DNA of 64,000 bases from Armatimonas sp043757465 (GTDB lineage: Bacteria; Armatimonadota; Armatimonadia; Armatimonadales; Armatimonadaceae). The stretch spans positions 1-64,000 of the forward strand of contig NZ_JAYVPL010000066.1 in assembly GCF_043757465.1 (NCBI RefSeq), written 5' to 3'. Below are positions 24,350 through 33,389 of the stretch, in pieces (position 1 is the stretch's first letter; each line of letters starts with the position of its first letter). The notes beneath the pieces were generated by a model. It was not told the origin of the DNA. It did not search any database and saw only the letters and a program-made list of their open reading frames with translations. Position numbers and translations under genes: made by a program.

Positions 24350-26287
24350 TCACCGAATTTTATAGAGAATATACTCGCCTTGTTGGGCAGCAACAGGGTA
24401 GCGCTGGCGGAAGAAGTTTTCATTGAGCGGGAGGCGTTTGCTGTTATCACTATGGCTGGGAATGTCGCCGCGCTCGCGGGGGGTGACTGCCACATAGTCA
24501 ATCTCGTATTTTTTGAGAAGTGCCTCAGCTTCGGGCGGCGAGGCGGCTGTGTAGATCGCCAGCATCGCATCTTCCCGGTACTTGTAGACCAAGCCGTGTG
24601 AGCCAAGCCAGCCGGGATAGCCCAGCCACATCCGTCGTCCTGCCCAGTAGACCGGGTGGATATACGCCGGTGCGGTCAGGATGCGGGCGTGCGGTGGGGT
24701 GGTCGCTAGGATCGCATCCCCAAAGCGTTGCTCCTGCGGTGAGAAGATCTCTTGCTTGCCACTGCCCGTCGCCACGTGCCATGCGTCAATTGCCCCTGCC
24801 GTGACGCAGCAGAGCAGAACAAACGGTGTCCAGACACGCAGCCCGGGCGTTTTTAGCCAGCTTGCGAGAAGCCCGGCGACCAGCGGGACACTCAGCAGGT
24901 ACCAGTAGATCAGCACTTTTAAGTTGTCCCAGATCCACGGTGCCATCTGCACCATATTGGGGCCAAAGAAGCAGACCAGAAACGGCAGGTAGAACCCGAG
25001 CAAGCGGCGCGGGACACGGCTCGCGGCCAGGACTAGTAGCGGGATAAACGGCCCGGTGTTGAACAGCCAGAACCGCGCCCAGCCCAGCACATCGGTCGCG
25101 TTGCCATCCCAGCCCAGCGCGAAGCGGCGAAACTTCGACGTGTCCGTCTGGCTACCCAGGAGCATGTACGCCAGCGACGGGAGAGCCAGCAGAACCAGAA
25201 GTGCGAAAAACGGTAACCAGCGGCTAAGAGCGACTCTCAATCCCGAATGCCGCACGGCCCCCAGCGCTTGCAACACTGCGACTCCCACCAGCGACGCAAA
25301 AGTATGAATATGCCCCAGTGGCAGCAGCCCGACCAGCAGCCCCGCCAGCCACATCCCCCGACGCTTCCCGTCCCACCAGAGCCGAGCCACCGTCAGCGCG
25401 AGGGGCATTCCTAGAACAATACTACGCTGTGTCCCGAGCAGAACACAGAGCATATTGCCCCAGCGCAGGCTCCGCTCCGCATCGTTGGTATAGCTCTTGG
25501 GCAGGTTGAGGAGAAACTCCCCCAGTCCCTTGCCCGAGGCCGCTTGCCAGTCCCCGCCAAAGTAGAGAAAGCCCCAGCCGCCACAAAAAAGCGCCACGGG
25601 CAGGGCAAGATGCGCCGCCAGAGCATCCTGAGTGAAGAGCCGTGTGAGCCGCCACAGCCAGTAGAGCGTGCAGGCGATCAGCGTGGCGTTCTGAAAGAAA
25701 AAGGCATCGGGAACACTCGCACCCGCTTTCACAAAGAGTGCCGCCGTAAAGTCAACAATAAAGGGATACGTGAGCTTCGCGCCCTCTAGCGCGGGGTGCT
25801 CCGGCGGGAAGTTCCCCCCCACGACGAAGCCCTTCACAATCCCGATATGCAGCGGCAGGTCGCCTAAATTCGCGACATTGAGTGTCCAGATCGCCCCGTC
25901 GGCGTCGGCGTAGCACGCGCCCCAGAAGAAGCGCAGCAAAAAAGCAAAGAGCACGGTGTACCAGAGCGTCAAAACCACACCGCTCTTGCCCGGCTTCCGT
26001 AGCTGATGCACCATCCGGCTCAGGCTCACGCTTGCCACCCGCAGGAGCCGCCGCCGTGGCCCCAGCCGCAGCCAGACCAGCGCGGGCGAAAAACTCAGCA
26101 CTGTCGCGAGTCCCAGCGCCACGGGAGTCATTCCAAAACCCGATGCCAGCGCCAGGCCGAGCAATCCCAGCAGTAAGTTTCCCAGCGGAACCGCCGCCGC
26201 CAGCCGCTCTCCCAGTGTCCAGCGCCGTGCAAAAACTCCCACCAACGCCAGCGCCCCGAGTGTCGCCAGGAGAAAAAGAAGGAGCAT
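24350..26287 (-). CDS. Polytopic membrane protein, GT-C glycosyltransferase-like
   Basis: This 645-residue protein has about a dozen hydrophobic segments and a short soluble C-terminal part (LLKKYEIDYVAVTPRE). Loop signatures (WTLNVANLGDLPLHIGIVKGF, NFPPEHPALEGAKLTYPFIVDF) recur in large membrane proteins of glycosyltransferase-C type, in which acidic residues in the first external loop bind polyprenyl-phosphate sugars. ATG 26287 lies 3 nt after the stop of the PMT-like gene, so the two are probably co-transcribed and may act in the same surface-glycosylation step. Acceptor and sugar are unknown. Confidence 0.7.
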   Translation of the reverse strand: MLLLFLLATLGALALVGVFARRWTLGERLAAAVPLGNLLLGLLGLALASGFGMTPVALGLATVLSFSPALVWLRLGPRRRLLRVASVSLSRMVHQLRKPGKSGVVLTLWYTVLFAFLLRFFWGACYADADGAIWTLNVANLGDLPLHIGIVKGFVVGGNFPPEHPALEGAKLTYPFIVDFTAALFVKAGASVPDAFFFQNATLIACTLYWLWRLTRLFTQDALAAHLALPVALFCGGWGFLYFGGDWQAASGKGLGEFLLNLPKSYTNDAERSLRWGNMLCVLLGTQRSIVLGMPLALTVARLWWDGKRRGMWLAGLLVGLLPLGHIHTFASLVGVAVLQALGAVRHSGLRVALSRWLPFFALLVLLALPSLAYMLLGSQTDTSKFRRFALGWDGNATDVLGWARFWLFNTGPFIPLLVLAASRVPRRLLGFYLPFLVCFFGPNMVQMAPWIWDNLKVLIYWYLLSVPLVAGLLASWLKTPGLRVWTPFVLLCCVTAGAIDAWHVATGSGKQEIFSPQEQRFGDAILATTPPHARILTAPAYIHPVYWAGRRMWLGYPGWLGSHGLVYKYREDAMLAIYTAASPPEAEALLKKYEIDYVAVTPRERGDIPSHSDNSKRLPLNENFFRQRYPVAAQQGEYILYKIR

Positions 26288-26290
26288 TCC

Positions 26291-27913
26291 CTAGCGCCAG
26301 AGCTTTCCGAGCCAGATGTGCATCTGAACGTACGGATCGGGGATGGGCAGACCAGAGAGCAAGGGGTAGAAGAAGCCGAACCAGAAGAGGATCAGGACAC
26401 CGTAGCCCGCCGCGATGTAGCGCGAGTCTTCGTCGCGACTGGTCCAGAGCCGCGCGCCAAAGTGCCCTAGCGCGATACACGCAAACGGCAGTGCCTCGAA
26501 GAAATAGTGCAGAAAGATCAGCGAGCGCGGCTGAATCGCCCACGCCAGCCAGAGCCCCAGCCCGAGCAGTGCGGCTAGGCCTAGGCCGGAGTGCTTGTCT
26601 TTCCACGCCCGCCAAGTGGCGAAGGCAAGCGCGGGAATGCTCGCCCACCAGACAAAGACATTGCCCACACATAAAATCCCGACAATACGATTGTCGCCCG
26701 GCCCCACTTTGCTGTACTCGTACCAGGTAGGGCGCAGCACCAGCGGCCAGGACCACCAGGGCGAGCTGTACGGATGCGTCTCTTTCATCCCCGCATGGTA
26801 GTCCCACATCACTTTCTGCTCGGTGAAGACCTTGAATAGATCATGGTTCTGGCGCATGTAGGGAATGTAGGAGAGCAGGTAGAGGGCCACGGGAATGCCG
26901 ATAAACGCGAGCAGGTACCAGCCTGGCAGCGCAAGCTGCGCCACCCAAGCCGAGTGCCGCTCGCTCCACCGGGCCGCGATATAGGCCAGCAGATAGAGCC
27001 CCACTCCACCAATCAGCCACCACAGAAGTCCCGATAGAATCACTCGCTGCTGCTCAGGGTAGGCAGTATCGGCGGTGTAGAAGCGACGCAGTTGCAAGAA
27101 GAGCGCCCCCAACACCGCCACACCAAGCCCGGCCAGCGCCAGCACCTTCGGGTGGTTCACGACACGGGGCAGGTCGTGGGCGAGCAGCCAGAGCGCGATC
27201 AGCCCAAACGCATAGAGTGTCGTCCAGCGCGTCGCAATCGCCAGCCCCAGCGCCACTCCGAGAACGGGCAGCAACAGAGGGTTTCGCTTGGTCTTGTAGG
27301 TCCAGGCCAGCAGGGCCGACAGGAGAATAAAGCAGACCGTGTAGATATTGGTCATGGCCATGCGGCTCTGGACAAAGAACACCCCATCGAGCGCCAGCAT
27401 TCCCGTCGCCAATAGTGCCGCCAGCCGGTTGCCGGTGAGTGTCCGTGCGAGAAAGAACATCAGCAGTACCGAGAGTGCTCCAAAGACCGCGCTCCCAAAA
27501 CGCCAGCCAAACGCTGCGGCATGCGAAAACCCCATGTCGGGTTTGTAGATGCCTTCAACAGGATTGAAGTTCCCTCCGAAGAGCTTCAGCCCCCCGGCGA
27601 TCACCAGCTTGGCCAGCGGCGGATGCGTCCACTCCATCGGGTTCTGCCCAAGGAGATACTGCATCCCGGTGCGGGAGTGGTAGCACTCATCGAAGACGGC
27701 TTTAGCAGGGAAGTCCAGCCGAACGAGTATCACGCAGAAGAAGCTCATGGCCAGGGTTGCCGCGAGCAAGTAGTCCAGTCGCTCCATCGGCTCCTGTGTC
27801 AGCCCAGGCTTCTCCTGCGCTTCTTTAAGCTGGAAAAACCCGCGCAATGACCAACAGACGAGCACGACCACCGTCAGTGGCAGGATAAAGTGAGCGGGTG
27901 TCAGACTGTCCAT
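26291..27913 (-). CDS. Dolichyl-phosphate-mannose-protein mannosyltransferase family (PMT, GT39)
   Basis: This 540-residue polytopic membrane protein is predicted to transfer a sugar from a polyprenyl phosphate to protein at the outer face of the membrane. The diagnostic first-loop motif FDECYHSRTG holds the Asp75-Glu76 pair required in PMTs, followed by EWTHPPLAKLVIAGG. A later loop WDYHAGMKETHPYSSPWWSWPL is also typical of bacterial PMTs. The start ATG is preceded by TATAAT with 7 nt between. The -10 box overlaps the terC stop codon, so the gene has its own promoter despite close packing. Confidence 0.88.
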   Translation of the reverse strand: MDSLTPAHFILPLTVVVLVCWSLRGFFQLKEAQEKPGLTQEPMERLDYLLAATLAMSFFCVILVRLDFPAKAVFDECYHSRTGMQYLLGQNPMEWTHPPLAKLVIAGGLKLFGGNFNPVEGIYKPDMGFSHAAAFGWRFGSAVFGALSVLLMFFLARTLTGNRLAALLATGMLALDGVFFVQSRMAMTNIYTVCFILLSALLAWTYKTKRNPLLLPVLGVALGLAIATRWTTLYAFGLIALWLLAHDLPRVVNHPKVLALAGLGVAVLGALFLQLRRFYTADTAYPEQQRVILSGLLWWLIGGVGLYLLAYIAARWSERHSAWVAQLALPGWYLLAFIGIPVALYLLSYIPYMRQNHDLFKVFTEQKVMWDYHAGMKETHPYSSPWWSWPLVLRPTWYEYSKVGPGDNRIVGILCVGNVFVWWASIPALAFATWRAWKDKHSGLGLAALLGLGLWLAWAIQPRSLIFLHYFFEALPFACIALGHFGARLWTSRDEDSRYIAAGYGVLILFWFGFFYPLLSGLPIPDPYVQMHIWLGKLWR

Positions 27914-27920
27914 ACACTAC

Positions 27921-27926
27921 ATTATA
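27921..27926 (-). promoter_or_regulatory. -10 hexamer TATAAT, leaderless start of PMT gene
   Basis: On the minus strand TATAAT is followed by 7 nt and the ATG at 27913. It overlaps the stop codon of terC (27922-27924). Confidence 0.6.
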
Positions 27927-28728
27927 GCCGAGGCTCGATAAGCTCCACAGACTTATTCTTCTTATCGGAGGTTGCCCGGATATTGAGCACTTGCACAAAT
28001 ACCGAGAACCCCATGGAGAAATAGACATAGCCCTGGGGAATCTCGAAGTGAAAGCCCTCGATCACCAGATTGAATCCGATTAGCAACAAGAAGGAGAGCG
28101 CCAGAATTTTCACTCCCGGATGCTTCTCTACAAACCGGCTCACAGGATTCACTGTCAGCGCCATGATTCCTGTGGAGACAAGTACCGCAAGAACCATCAC
28201 GGTCACCTGGCTGGGCGGGATCATGCCAATGGCCGTCACAATGGAGTCGAGCGAAAAAACAATATTGAGTAGCATGATCTGCACCATCACGGCCCCAAAC
28301 TGACCGCTGCCGCTCTTGCGCTCGTCCGGGTTCTGCTCAATATGATCGTCACCCTCTAGCTTGTGATGCAGCTCGTGAGAAGCCTTGGCGAGCAAGAAAA
28401 TCCCGCCGATGATCAGCACCAAGTCTTGCAAAGAGATTCCAATCGTCGTGCCGTGTGTGTGTGGATCTTTAAACGGCAGACTAAACAGAGGGTCTTTCAT
28501 CCGAAGGACGATAGGAATAAACAGGAGCAGGAGGATGCGCGGAATCACCGCCAGCACCATTCCCTTCCGGCGCCCCTCAGCTTGCCTCTCGGGTGCGAGC
28601 TTGCCGGCGAGAATCGAGATAAAGACGATATTATCTATCCCCAGCACGATCTCCAGCGCAATCAGGGTCAGTAGACCAATCCAGGCACTGGGCATACTCA
28701 CCCAGTTAAAATTAAGAAGATTCTCCAA
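27922..28728 (-). CDS. TerC-family integral membrane protein
   Basis: This ~268-residue membrane protein has seven to eight hydrophobic segments. TerC family hallmarks are ALEIVLGIDNIVFISILAGKL near the N-terminus and LLNIVFSLDSIVTAIGM in the second half, each with the conserved acidic-Asn pair in the membrane. The His-rich loop (HELHHKLEGDDH) could bind metal. The family is linked to tellurite resistance, Mn export or membrane-protein metalation. The start is uncertain. TTG 28728 gives MENLLNFNW and begins right after the PHP gene stop (28730), fitting the family N-terminus. ATG 28695 is an alternative, and a GTG at 28752 would read through a palindromic repeat. Confidence 0.85.
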   Translation of the reverse strand: MENLLNFNWVSMPSAWIGLLTLIALEIVLGIDNIVFISILAGKLAPERQAEGRRKGMVLAVIPRILLLLFIPIVLRMKDPLFSLPFKDPHTHGTTIGISLQDLVLIIGGIFLLAKASHELHHKLEGDDHIEQNPDERKSGSGQFGAVMVQIMLLNIVFSLDSIVTAIGMIPPSQVTVMVLAVLVSTGIMALTVNPVSRFVEKHPGVKILALSFLLLIGFNLVIEGFHFEIPQGYVYFSMGFSVFVQVLNIRATSDKKNKSVELIEPRL

Positions 28729-28729
28729 A

Positions 28730-29578
28730 CTAGCTTGCCCCCTGGCCCCCACCCTGCGGAGGAACCAAAAATGTCATGATTTGACCTCGTTTTACCCGAT
28801 TTTGTTGCGCTTTAGGAGAAACACCACGTTCCGTCAGTAGTGTCTCCACTTTCTCGCGGACAAAGTGGACTTCCTCGGGTGCGTGACAGTCCGAGCCAAA
28901 CGTCAGGGGAACCCCGCGCGCGATCAGCGCCGTCAGCATCTTCCGATTCGGATACGGCTCGTCCCAGGCAGGCTGTTTACGGTAGCACGACGTATTGATC
29001 TCCACGATGCAGCCAGACTCCGCAATCGCCGCTGCCACTTCCGGGTAGAGCTCGGCGGCAAGCGCGTCCGGCATTCCGGGTGAGTAGGTATCTATCACGG
29101 TGAGGTGCGAGAGAATATCAAAGAGCCCGGAGCGTGCGGCCAGAATCACCTGCCGGTAGTAGTCTCGAAAGATCGCCTCAGGCCGCTGCGTCTTCCAACG
29201 CCGTCGGTCAAAGACACTATGGCCGAGGCAGTAGTGCACCGAGCCCAGAACGTAGTCAAAGGGATGCGCCGCCAGCCAAGCACTGAGTTTCTCTTCCGCG
29301 CCCTCGATAAAATCGGCCTCGATCCCAACGGATAGCACAATTTCATCGGCGAAGCGCTCTTTGAGAGCCACGGCCTCCCCGACATAGTTAGGCAGCTCGG
29401 AGACGGCCATCTGCACCCAGGGCTGGGCATGGTCGCCCTCAAGCCAGTAGGCGGGGCCGTGGTCGGACATCCCGAAGTGGGTCAGGCCGAGGGAAATGGC
29501 TTGCTGGACATAGTCCTCCAGCTTCCCGACTGCGTGGCCACAGCGGTCGTTGTGGCTGTGGTAGTCAAAGGTAATCAC
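28730..29578 (-). CDS. PHP-domain histidinol-phosphatase-like hydrolase
   Basis: This 282-residue metal-dependent phosphatase is of the PHP superfamily. The motif order is DYHSHNDRCGHA (metal site), MSDHGP, SVGIEADFIEG, DYVLGSVHYCLGHSVFD, DILSHLTVID, and a C-terminal LTFGSDCHAPEEV. This is the HisJ/HisK-type layout, so histidinol-phosphatase is the best guess; no other his gene is nearby. The start is GTG 29578, with TACACT 6 nt upstream. A longer in-frame ORF to 29842 is an artefact lying antisense to another gene. The last residues (PPQGGGQGAS) are encoded by a palindromic repeat copy. Confidence 0.85.
   Translation of the reverse strand: MITFDYHSHNDRCGHAVGKLEDYVQQAISLGLTHFGMSDHGPAYWLEGDHAQPWVQMAVSELPNYVGEAVALKERFADEIVLSVGIEADFIEGAEEKLSAWLAAHPFDYVLGSVHYCLGHSVFDRRRWKTQRPEAIFRDYYRQVILAARSGLFDILSHLTVIDTYSPGMPDALAAELYPEVAAAIAESGCIVEINTSCYRKQPAWDEPYPNRKMLTALIARGVPLTFGSDCHAPEEVHFVREKVETLLTERGVSPKAQQNRVKRGQIMTFLVPPQGGGQGAS
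28731..28765 (-). repeat. GC-rich palindromic repeat, copy 3 (C-terminus of PHP gene)
   Basis: On the minus strand CCTCCGCAGGGTGGGGGCCA followed by GGGGGCAAGCT aligns with copy 1 (1284-1315), with a degraded first arm. It supplies the PHP C-terminal tail PPQGGGQGAS and the region just upstream of the TerC start. Confidence 0.55.
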
Positions 29579-29584
29579 GCCGGT

Positions 29585-29590
29585 AGTGTA
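29585..29590 (-). promoter_or_regulatory. -10 hexamer TACACT, leaderless GTG start of PHP gene
   Basis: On the minus strand TACACT-ACCGGC-GTG gives a 6-nt gap to the GTG at 29578. This decides the start codon. Confidence 0.55.
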
Positions 29591-29633
29591 CCCGGCCTGC
29601 CCCCTAACCCCCGCCGGGCGGGGGGACAGGTTA
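29591..29633 (-). repeat. GC-rich palindromic repeat, copy 4 (intergenic)
   Basis: On the minus strand TGTCCCCCCGCCCGGCGGGG is followed by GTTAGGGGGCAGG. It is the best-preserved copy, close to the 1506 copy, and lies between the PHP gene and the broken gene at 29631. Confidence 0.7.
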
Positions 29634-30363
29634 GCGGCGCGTGACGGTGAAGGGCAGGTGGCTGGTGAGGGTTTGCTCGCCATTGCCAGGGACGGTGACG
29701 GTGAGTGAGAAGCGGGCCTCGTACGGGCTGGGCGGCGGCGAGCCGCTAGAGAGATACGGCCCTTGTGGCAGCGAGTCCCACCGCTCTTGCGCTTCTTTGG
29801 GAATCGCAATCGTCCCCAGCACCACGGTTTCTCCTGAGGCAAGCTTTCGGCCTGTGCTCATGTACGGCCCCGCAACGGTATGCACATAGGCAATTGGCTC
29901 GCCGTCTTTGGTGAAAATATCCGGGCCGTAGAACTCGAATCGTACGGGGGTGATCCACGAGGCGCTTAGGGGCTTGTCGGAAGTGTTTCGCAGGAGCACC
30001 TCGAAGCGTGCTTGGCTAAGATTAGAGAACGTCGTCATGGCTTTGGGCAAGCGCAGGCTGAGCTGGAGCCCCTCCGCGTTTCGTGGCTCGTCGCCGATGA
30101 CCTTGAACTCAATCTCCCCGCTTCTGGGATCAGGATCACCTGCTCGACTGACACCGCCGGAGCCGCTGAGTTTGTACGGGAGCAAGTGTTGTGTGCGCGG
30201 GTGTCAGCTTGACCTGGATCACCCCAAGCGAGCGGACTTCGCCGGGGGCGTAGGTGGCGTGACCGGGCAGCAGCAGTATTCGCGCTCCGAGGTCAAGGGG
30301 CAAATACTGACCTGCGGCATCGTGTAGATTAACGTCCTCGGAAAGACGTATAATGCCAGTCAA
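29631..30363 (-). pseudogene. Broken gene with two related beta-sandwich domains (frameshift near 30180, 5' truncated)
   Basis: Two ORFs overlap: 30136-30363 (75 codons, TTG start) and 29631-30185 (184 codons, TTG start). Joined across a single frameshift near 30180 they give ...VKLTPAHTT / LLPYKLSGSGGV.... This mirrors the C-terminal half of the same protein: GEVRSLGVIQV parallels GETVVLGTIAI, and LLPYKLSGS parallels QGPYLSSGS. The internal duplication supports one original gene. The first domain lacks its N-terminal ~50 residues because the reading frame runs into the divergent M3 peptidase gene 2 bp away. No signal peptide remains. Function is unknown. The 184-codon part could still be translated alone. 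Confidence 0.55.
30349..30354 (+). promoter_or_regulatory. -10 hexamer TATAAT before the M3 peptidase gene
   Basis: A consensus TATAAT lies 11 nt before the ATG at 30366, with no good -35 visible. It implies a very short leader or none. Confidence 0.55.
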
Positions 30364-30365
30364 TT

Positions 30366-32165
30366 ATGTCTAAATACGATACATTTTTGCCGCACTGGGA
30401 TCTGTCTCCGCTTTTTACAGAGCTGGACACCCCAGAGTTTATCGCCGCTTTTGAGGGAATTCTCCAGCAAACCCAGGCGCTTAACACCCTCTTTGATGAT
30501 TTCAAGATCGGGCTACGCTCCATAAGTACCCTCACTGATGACGATGTGGCAGCCTACGAGGCGGCGACCAATGCTTTCAACACACTCTACGCCGGTTTGC
30601 GTCGGGTACGAGCCTATCTGGGGCTTCGGGTGGCAACCGACTCCCGCGATGCCGCCGCGCAGGCGAAGCTGAGCGAGCTCCGTGGGGCACTGATTCCTCT
30701 TGCCAACCTGAGCACCCGCTACACCGCCTTTGTGGGGTCCCTCGATAGCGAAGCGCTTATCGCCCGCTCCACCGTGGCTGCGACCCACGACTACGGGGTT
30801 CGGGAGGCGCGGATTCAAGCACAGCACCAGCTTCCCCTGGAGCAGGAAGACCTTGTTGCCAATCTATCGCTCTCGGGAAGCAGTGCGTGGGCACGGCTTC
30901 ACAACGACTTAACAAGCCAGCTCACGGTGGAGCTTAACGCAGAGCGCATCCCCATGAGCGTGATCCGCACCCTCGCCACCGATGCGAGCGCCGCGATCCG
31001 TAAGAGCGCCTACGAAGCCGAGCTGGAGGCCTGGAAGGCAGTGGCGCTCCCCCTCTCGTTCGCGATGAATGGCATCAAGCACGAGACCCGCCTGCTCACC
31101 GAGCGCCGGGGCTGGAGCGATGTTTTAGAGCGTTGTTGCCGGGATAACAGCATCAGCCGCGCCACACTCGATGCTATGCGCACCGCCGCCGAGAGATCTT
31201 TCCCGGACTTTCGCCGCTACCTGAAGGCCAAGGCAAAAAAAGTCAGTGGAGCCGAGAGTCTGCCGTGGTGGGATCTCTTTGCGCCACTAACGGTGGAAGG
31301 TGCGGAGGGCCGCAGCTGGAGCTGGAGCGAGGCCGAGCGCTTTATAGGCACACACTTTGATGCCTACTCGGAGAAAATGGGTGACTTTGCCCGGAAGACT
31401 TTTGCGGAGCGCTGGATAGATGCGGAGCCACGCCCAGGCAAGCGTGATGGGGCGTTCTGTATGGGAATTGGGCCGGGCGAGTCGCGGATCCTACAAAACT
31501 TTCGCCCGAGCTTCGATGGTATCAGCACACTCGCCCATGAATTAGGCCATGCCTACCACAATCTGTGTTTGAAAGACCGCACGATTCTCCAGTCCAGCAC
31601 GCCCATGACGCTCGCAGAGACGGCTAGTATCTTCTGCGAGACCATTGTGAAACACGCTGCCCTGAAAAGCGCGGAGCCGCAGGAGCGTCTTGCGATTCTG
31701 GAGGCATCACTTCAGAACTCCTGCCAAGTGGTGGTAGATATTGATAGCCGGTTTCGGTTTGAGAAAGCCGTGATTGAGAAGCGCCGCGAGCGCGATCTCT
31801 CCGAGGCGGAGCTCTGCGAGCTGATGCTGCAAGCGCAAAAAGAGACCTACGGCGACGGTTTAGATGCTAGTGCGCTCCATCCGTACATGTGGGCGGTCAA
31901 GGGCCACTACTACGGCTCGGCGTTCTACAACTTCCCCTACATGTTTGGCTTTCTTTTTGGCCTGGGGCTCTACGCACAGTACGAAGCAAACCCCGAGAGC
32001 TTCCACGCCGCCTACGACGAGCTTCTTTCGCAGACCGGGATGGCCGATGCCACGGAGCTAGCACGGCGCTTCGGGCTAGATATCGAGAGCGACGCGTTCT
32101 GGACCGCGTCGCTAGATGTTGTCCGTGCTGAGATTGACCAGTTTGTGAGCTTGGTCGAAGGCTAG
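30366..32165 (+). CDS. M3-family oligoendopeptidase (PepF-like)
   Basis: This 599-residue cytoplasmic zinc oligopeptidase has the usual length for oligoendopeptidase F. The zinc motif LAHELGHAYH (~389-393 for HELGH) is intact, with the third ligand Glu supplied by LAETASIFCETIV about 30 residues on. Near the C-terminus HPYMWAVKGHYYGSAFYNFPYMFGF is the substrate-binding His/Tyr region of M3 enzymes. It cleaves short peptides, probably in peptide recycling. It starts 2 bp from the divergent broken gene, and the next gene starts 6 nt after its stop. Confidence 0.92.
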   Translation: MSKYDTFLPHWDLSPLFTELDTPEFIAAFEGILQQTQALNTLFDDFKIGLRSISTLTDDDVAAYEAATNAFNTLYAGLRRVRAYLGLRVATDSRDAAAQAKLSELRGALIPLANLSTRYTAFVGSLDSEALIARSTVAATHDYGVREARIQAQHQLPLEQEDLVANLSLSGSSAWARLHNDLTSQLTVELNAERIPMSVIRTLATDASAAIRKSAYEAELEAWKAVALPLSFAMNGIKHETRLLTERRGWSDVLERCCRDNSISRATLDAMRTAAERSFPDFRRYLKAKAKKVSGAESLPWWDLFAPLTVEGAEGRSWSWSEAERFIGTHFDAYSEKMGDFARKTFAERWIDAEPRPGKRDGAFCMGIGPGESRILQNFRPSFDGISTLAHELGHAYHNLCLKDRTILQSSTPMTLAETASIFCETIVKHAALKSAEPQERLAILEASLQNSCQVVVDIDSRFRFEKAVIEKRRERDLSEAELCELMLQAQKETYGDGLDASALHPYMWAVKGHYYGSAFYNFPYMFGFLFGLGLYAQYEANPESFHAAYDELLSQTGMADATELARRFGLDIESDAFWTASLDVVRAEIDQFVSLVEG

Positions 32166-32171
32166 CGTTTC

Positions 32172-32624
32172 ATGGCAACCGTCGCTGGAGGCTGGCTGGG
32201 TGAGTACCACTTCGATCATGACTTCGGAGAGCCCTGTGGCTTTGAGGCGACATTCTCCGCTGTCGGCTCAGACGGCATGTTCCACGGCACGATCCTCGAC
32301 GATGGCCCGCTGGGTGAGGCGGTAATCCACCACGCCCGGCAGGTCGGCGACGAAGTGATCTTTACCAAGGTCTACCGCCTCAAGAAACGCTCGCTTGTGC
32401 CCGTGCGCTACGAGGGCAAGCTGCTCAACGAAGGCAAGCTCCTGCGCGGCAAGTGGGCCATTGCCCACAGCAAGTACGGCACCACCGGTTGGTGGGAAGC
32501 ACGGCGCACCTGGGAGGAGCAAGAGCGAGAAGTCCCGGATGAAGAGGAAGAAACCGAAGCCCGCAGTGCCGCTACCCGGACTTTGTCGCTGCCTCTGCAC
32601 GCGCATCGCGTGGGGTTTGCTTGA
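32172..32624 (+). CDS. Hypothetical small beta-rich protein
   Basis: This is a 150-residue soluble protein with evenly spaced Gly/aromatic pairs (GWLGEYHFDHDFGEPCGFEA, DGMFHGTILDDGPLGEA, VIFTKVY, VRYEGKLL, LRGKWAIA, GTTGWWEARR). The pattern reads as a repeated-strand barrel. The C-terminal ~30 residues are acidic and then irregular and overlap the convergent PhyH gene by 53 bp, so this tail may be a recent extension. It begins 6 nt after the M3 peptidase and is probably co-transcribed. Function is unknown. Confidence 0.65.
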   Translation: MATVAGGWLGEYHFDHDFGEPCGFEATFSAVGSDGMFHGTILDDGPLGEAVIHHARQVGDEVIFTKVYRLKKRSLVPVRYEGKLLNEGKLLRGKWAIAHSKYGTTGWWEARRTWEEQEREVPDEEEETEARSAATRTLSLPLHAHRVGFA

Positions 32625-33357
32625 TCTCGTTCCACGGAAACCGGCGCGGTGCGCCAGGGCGGGGTTTGTTGGAAAGCCCGGCTCCTAAAATCAAAGCGCG
32701 GCGCGGAATCGTGGAAGTGTTTGGCCCCGCGTAGTGCGCCGTTCGGTTTCTATGAATCGTGATGCCACCCGGTGGGAGCGGGCACGCAATGGCATCTTTG
32801 GCGAACGCGGTGTCGAGCATTTCGAGGCCATGAATGCGTGCGTCGCCGTTGATACTCTGGTGGGGCTGAACATCCCACTCGTGGCTCCCCGGCATAAACC
32901 AGAGACAGCCGTTCTCGAGAGTCGCTTCTTGCAGCGGCATCCAGATCGAGACATTTTTATACTGCCACTGTGGGTCCCAGTAGGCTTCGTCCTGGTGCCA
33001 CGGGGTCGGAGCGCCGTGCCCCGCCGGTTTGAAGATGGCGTGGGCCACTCCCGCCGAGACTTCCGGGCCAAGAAGCTGCCGCACAATTTCTGTCGCCACA
33101 GCTAAATACTTACCCTCTTTGAGCTCAGGAGCGTACTTGGCGGGATTCAGAATCTGCGGGAGCGCCTCGGTCTTGCCGTCTTCATCGGTGCCGCCCAAGT
33201 CAAACTGGTCACCCGATTCGCGCCCAGCCTTCTCGGCAAAAATCCGGTCATAGACCTCGCGCATCCAGGCAAGCTCGGTGCCGTCGGTGATCGGCTCAGC
33301 GATGGAGAGAAAGCCATTGAGGTGAAAGAAGCGCATCTGGCCAGTCGTCAGTGTCAT
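32572..33357 (-). CDS. Phytanoyl-CoA dioxygenase (PhyH) family Fe(II)/2OG oxygenase
   Basis: This 261-residue non-heme iron oxygenase has iron ligands His121 and Asp123 (PWHQDEAYW) and His208 (HYAGPN), followed by an Arg suited to 2-oxoglutarate (IPRR, ~220). The Trp-rich strand VSIWMPLQEATLENGCLWFMPGSH is the family core. The substrate of bacterial PhyH proteins cannot be predicted. I chose ATG 33357 over an in-frame TTG at 33366, because GGAAGGAA lies ~10 nt upstream. It is divergent from rmlB. Confidence 0.85.
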   Translation of the reverse strand: MTLTTGQMRFFHLNGFLSIAEPITDGTELAWMREVYDRIFAEKAGRESGDQFDLGGTDEDGKTEALPQILNPAKYAPELKEGKYLAVATEIVRQLLGPEVSAGVAHAIFKPAGHGAPTPWHQDEAYWDPQWQYKNVSIWMPLQEATLENGCLWFMPGSHEWDVQPHQSINGDARIHGLEMLDTAFAKDAIACPLPPGGITIHRNRTAHYAGPNTSTIPRRALILGAGLSNKPRPGAPRRFPWNEIKQTPRDARAEAATKSG

Positions 33358-33383
33358 GACTTGCAATTTCCTTCCAGGAGGCC

Positions 33384-33389
33384 GATAAT
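33384..33389 (+). promoter_or_regulatory. GATAAT -10-like hexamer before rmlB
   Basis: GATAAT lies 10 nt before the ATG at 33400. An AGGAGG at 33376-33381 is too far from the ATG (18 nt) to be a normal Shine-Dalgarno. Confidence 0.4.

Noticed and set aside
25752..26807. Long minus-strand ORF of 351 codons
   Set aside because: It overlaps the two membrane glycosyltransferase-type genes in another frame; Ala/Arg/Gly-rich composition is typical of a shadow ORF in GC-rich DNA.
29579..29842. N-terminal extension of the PHP phosphatase
   Set aside because: It would be translated across a palindromic repeat and antisense to the neighbouring gene; GTG 29578 has a well-placed -10 and starts exactly at the PHP fold.
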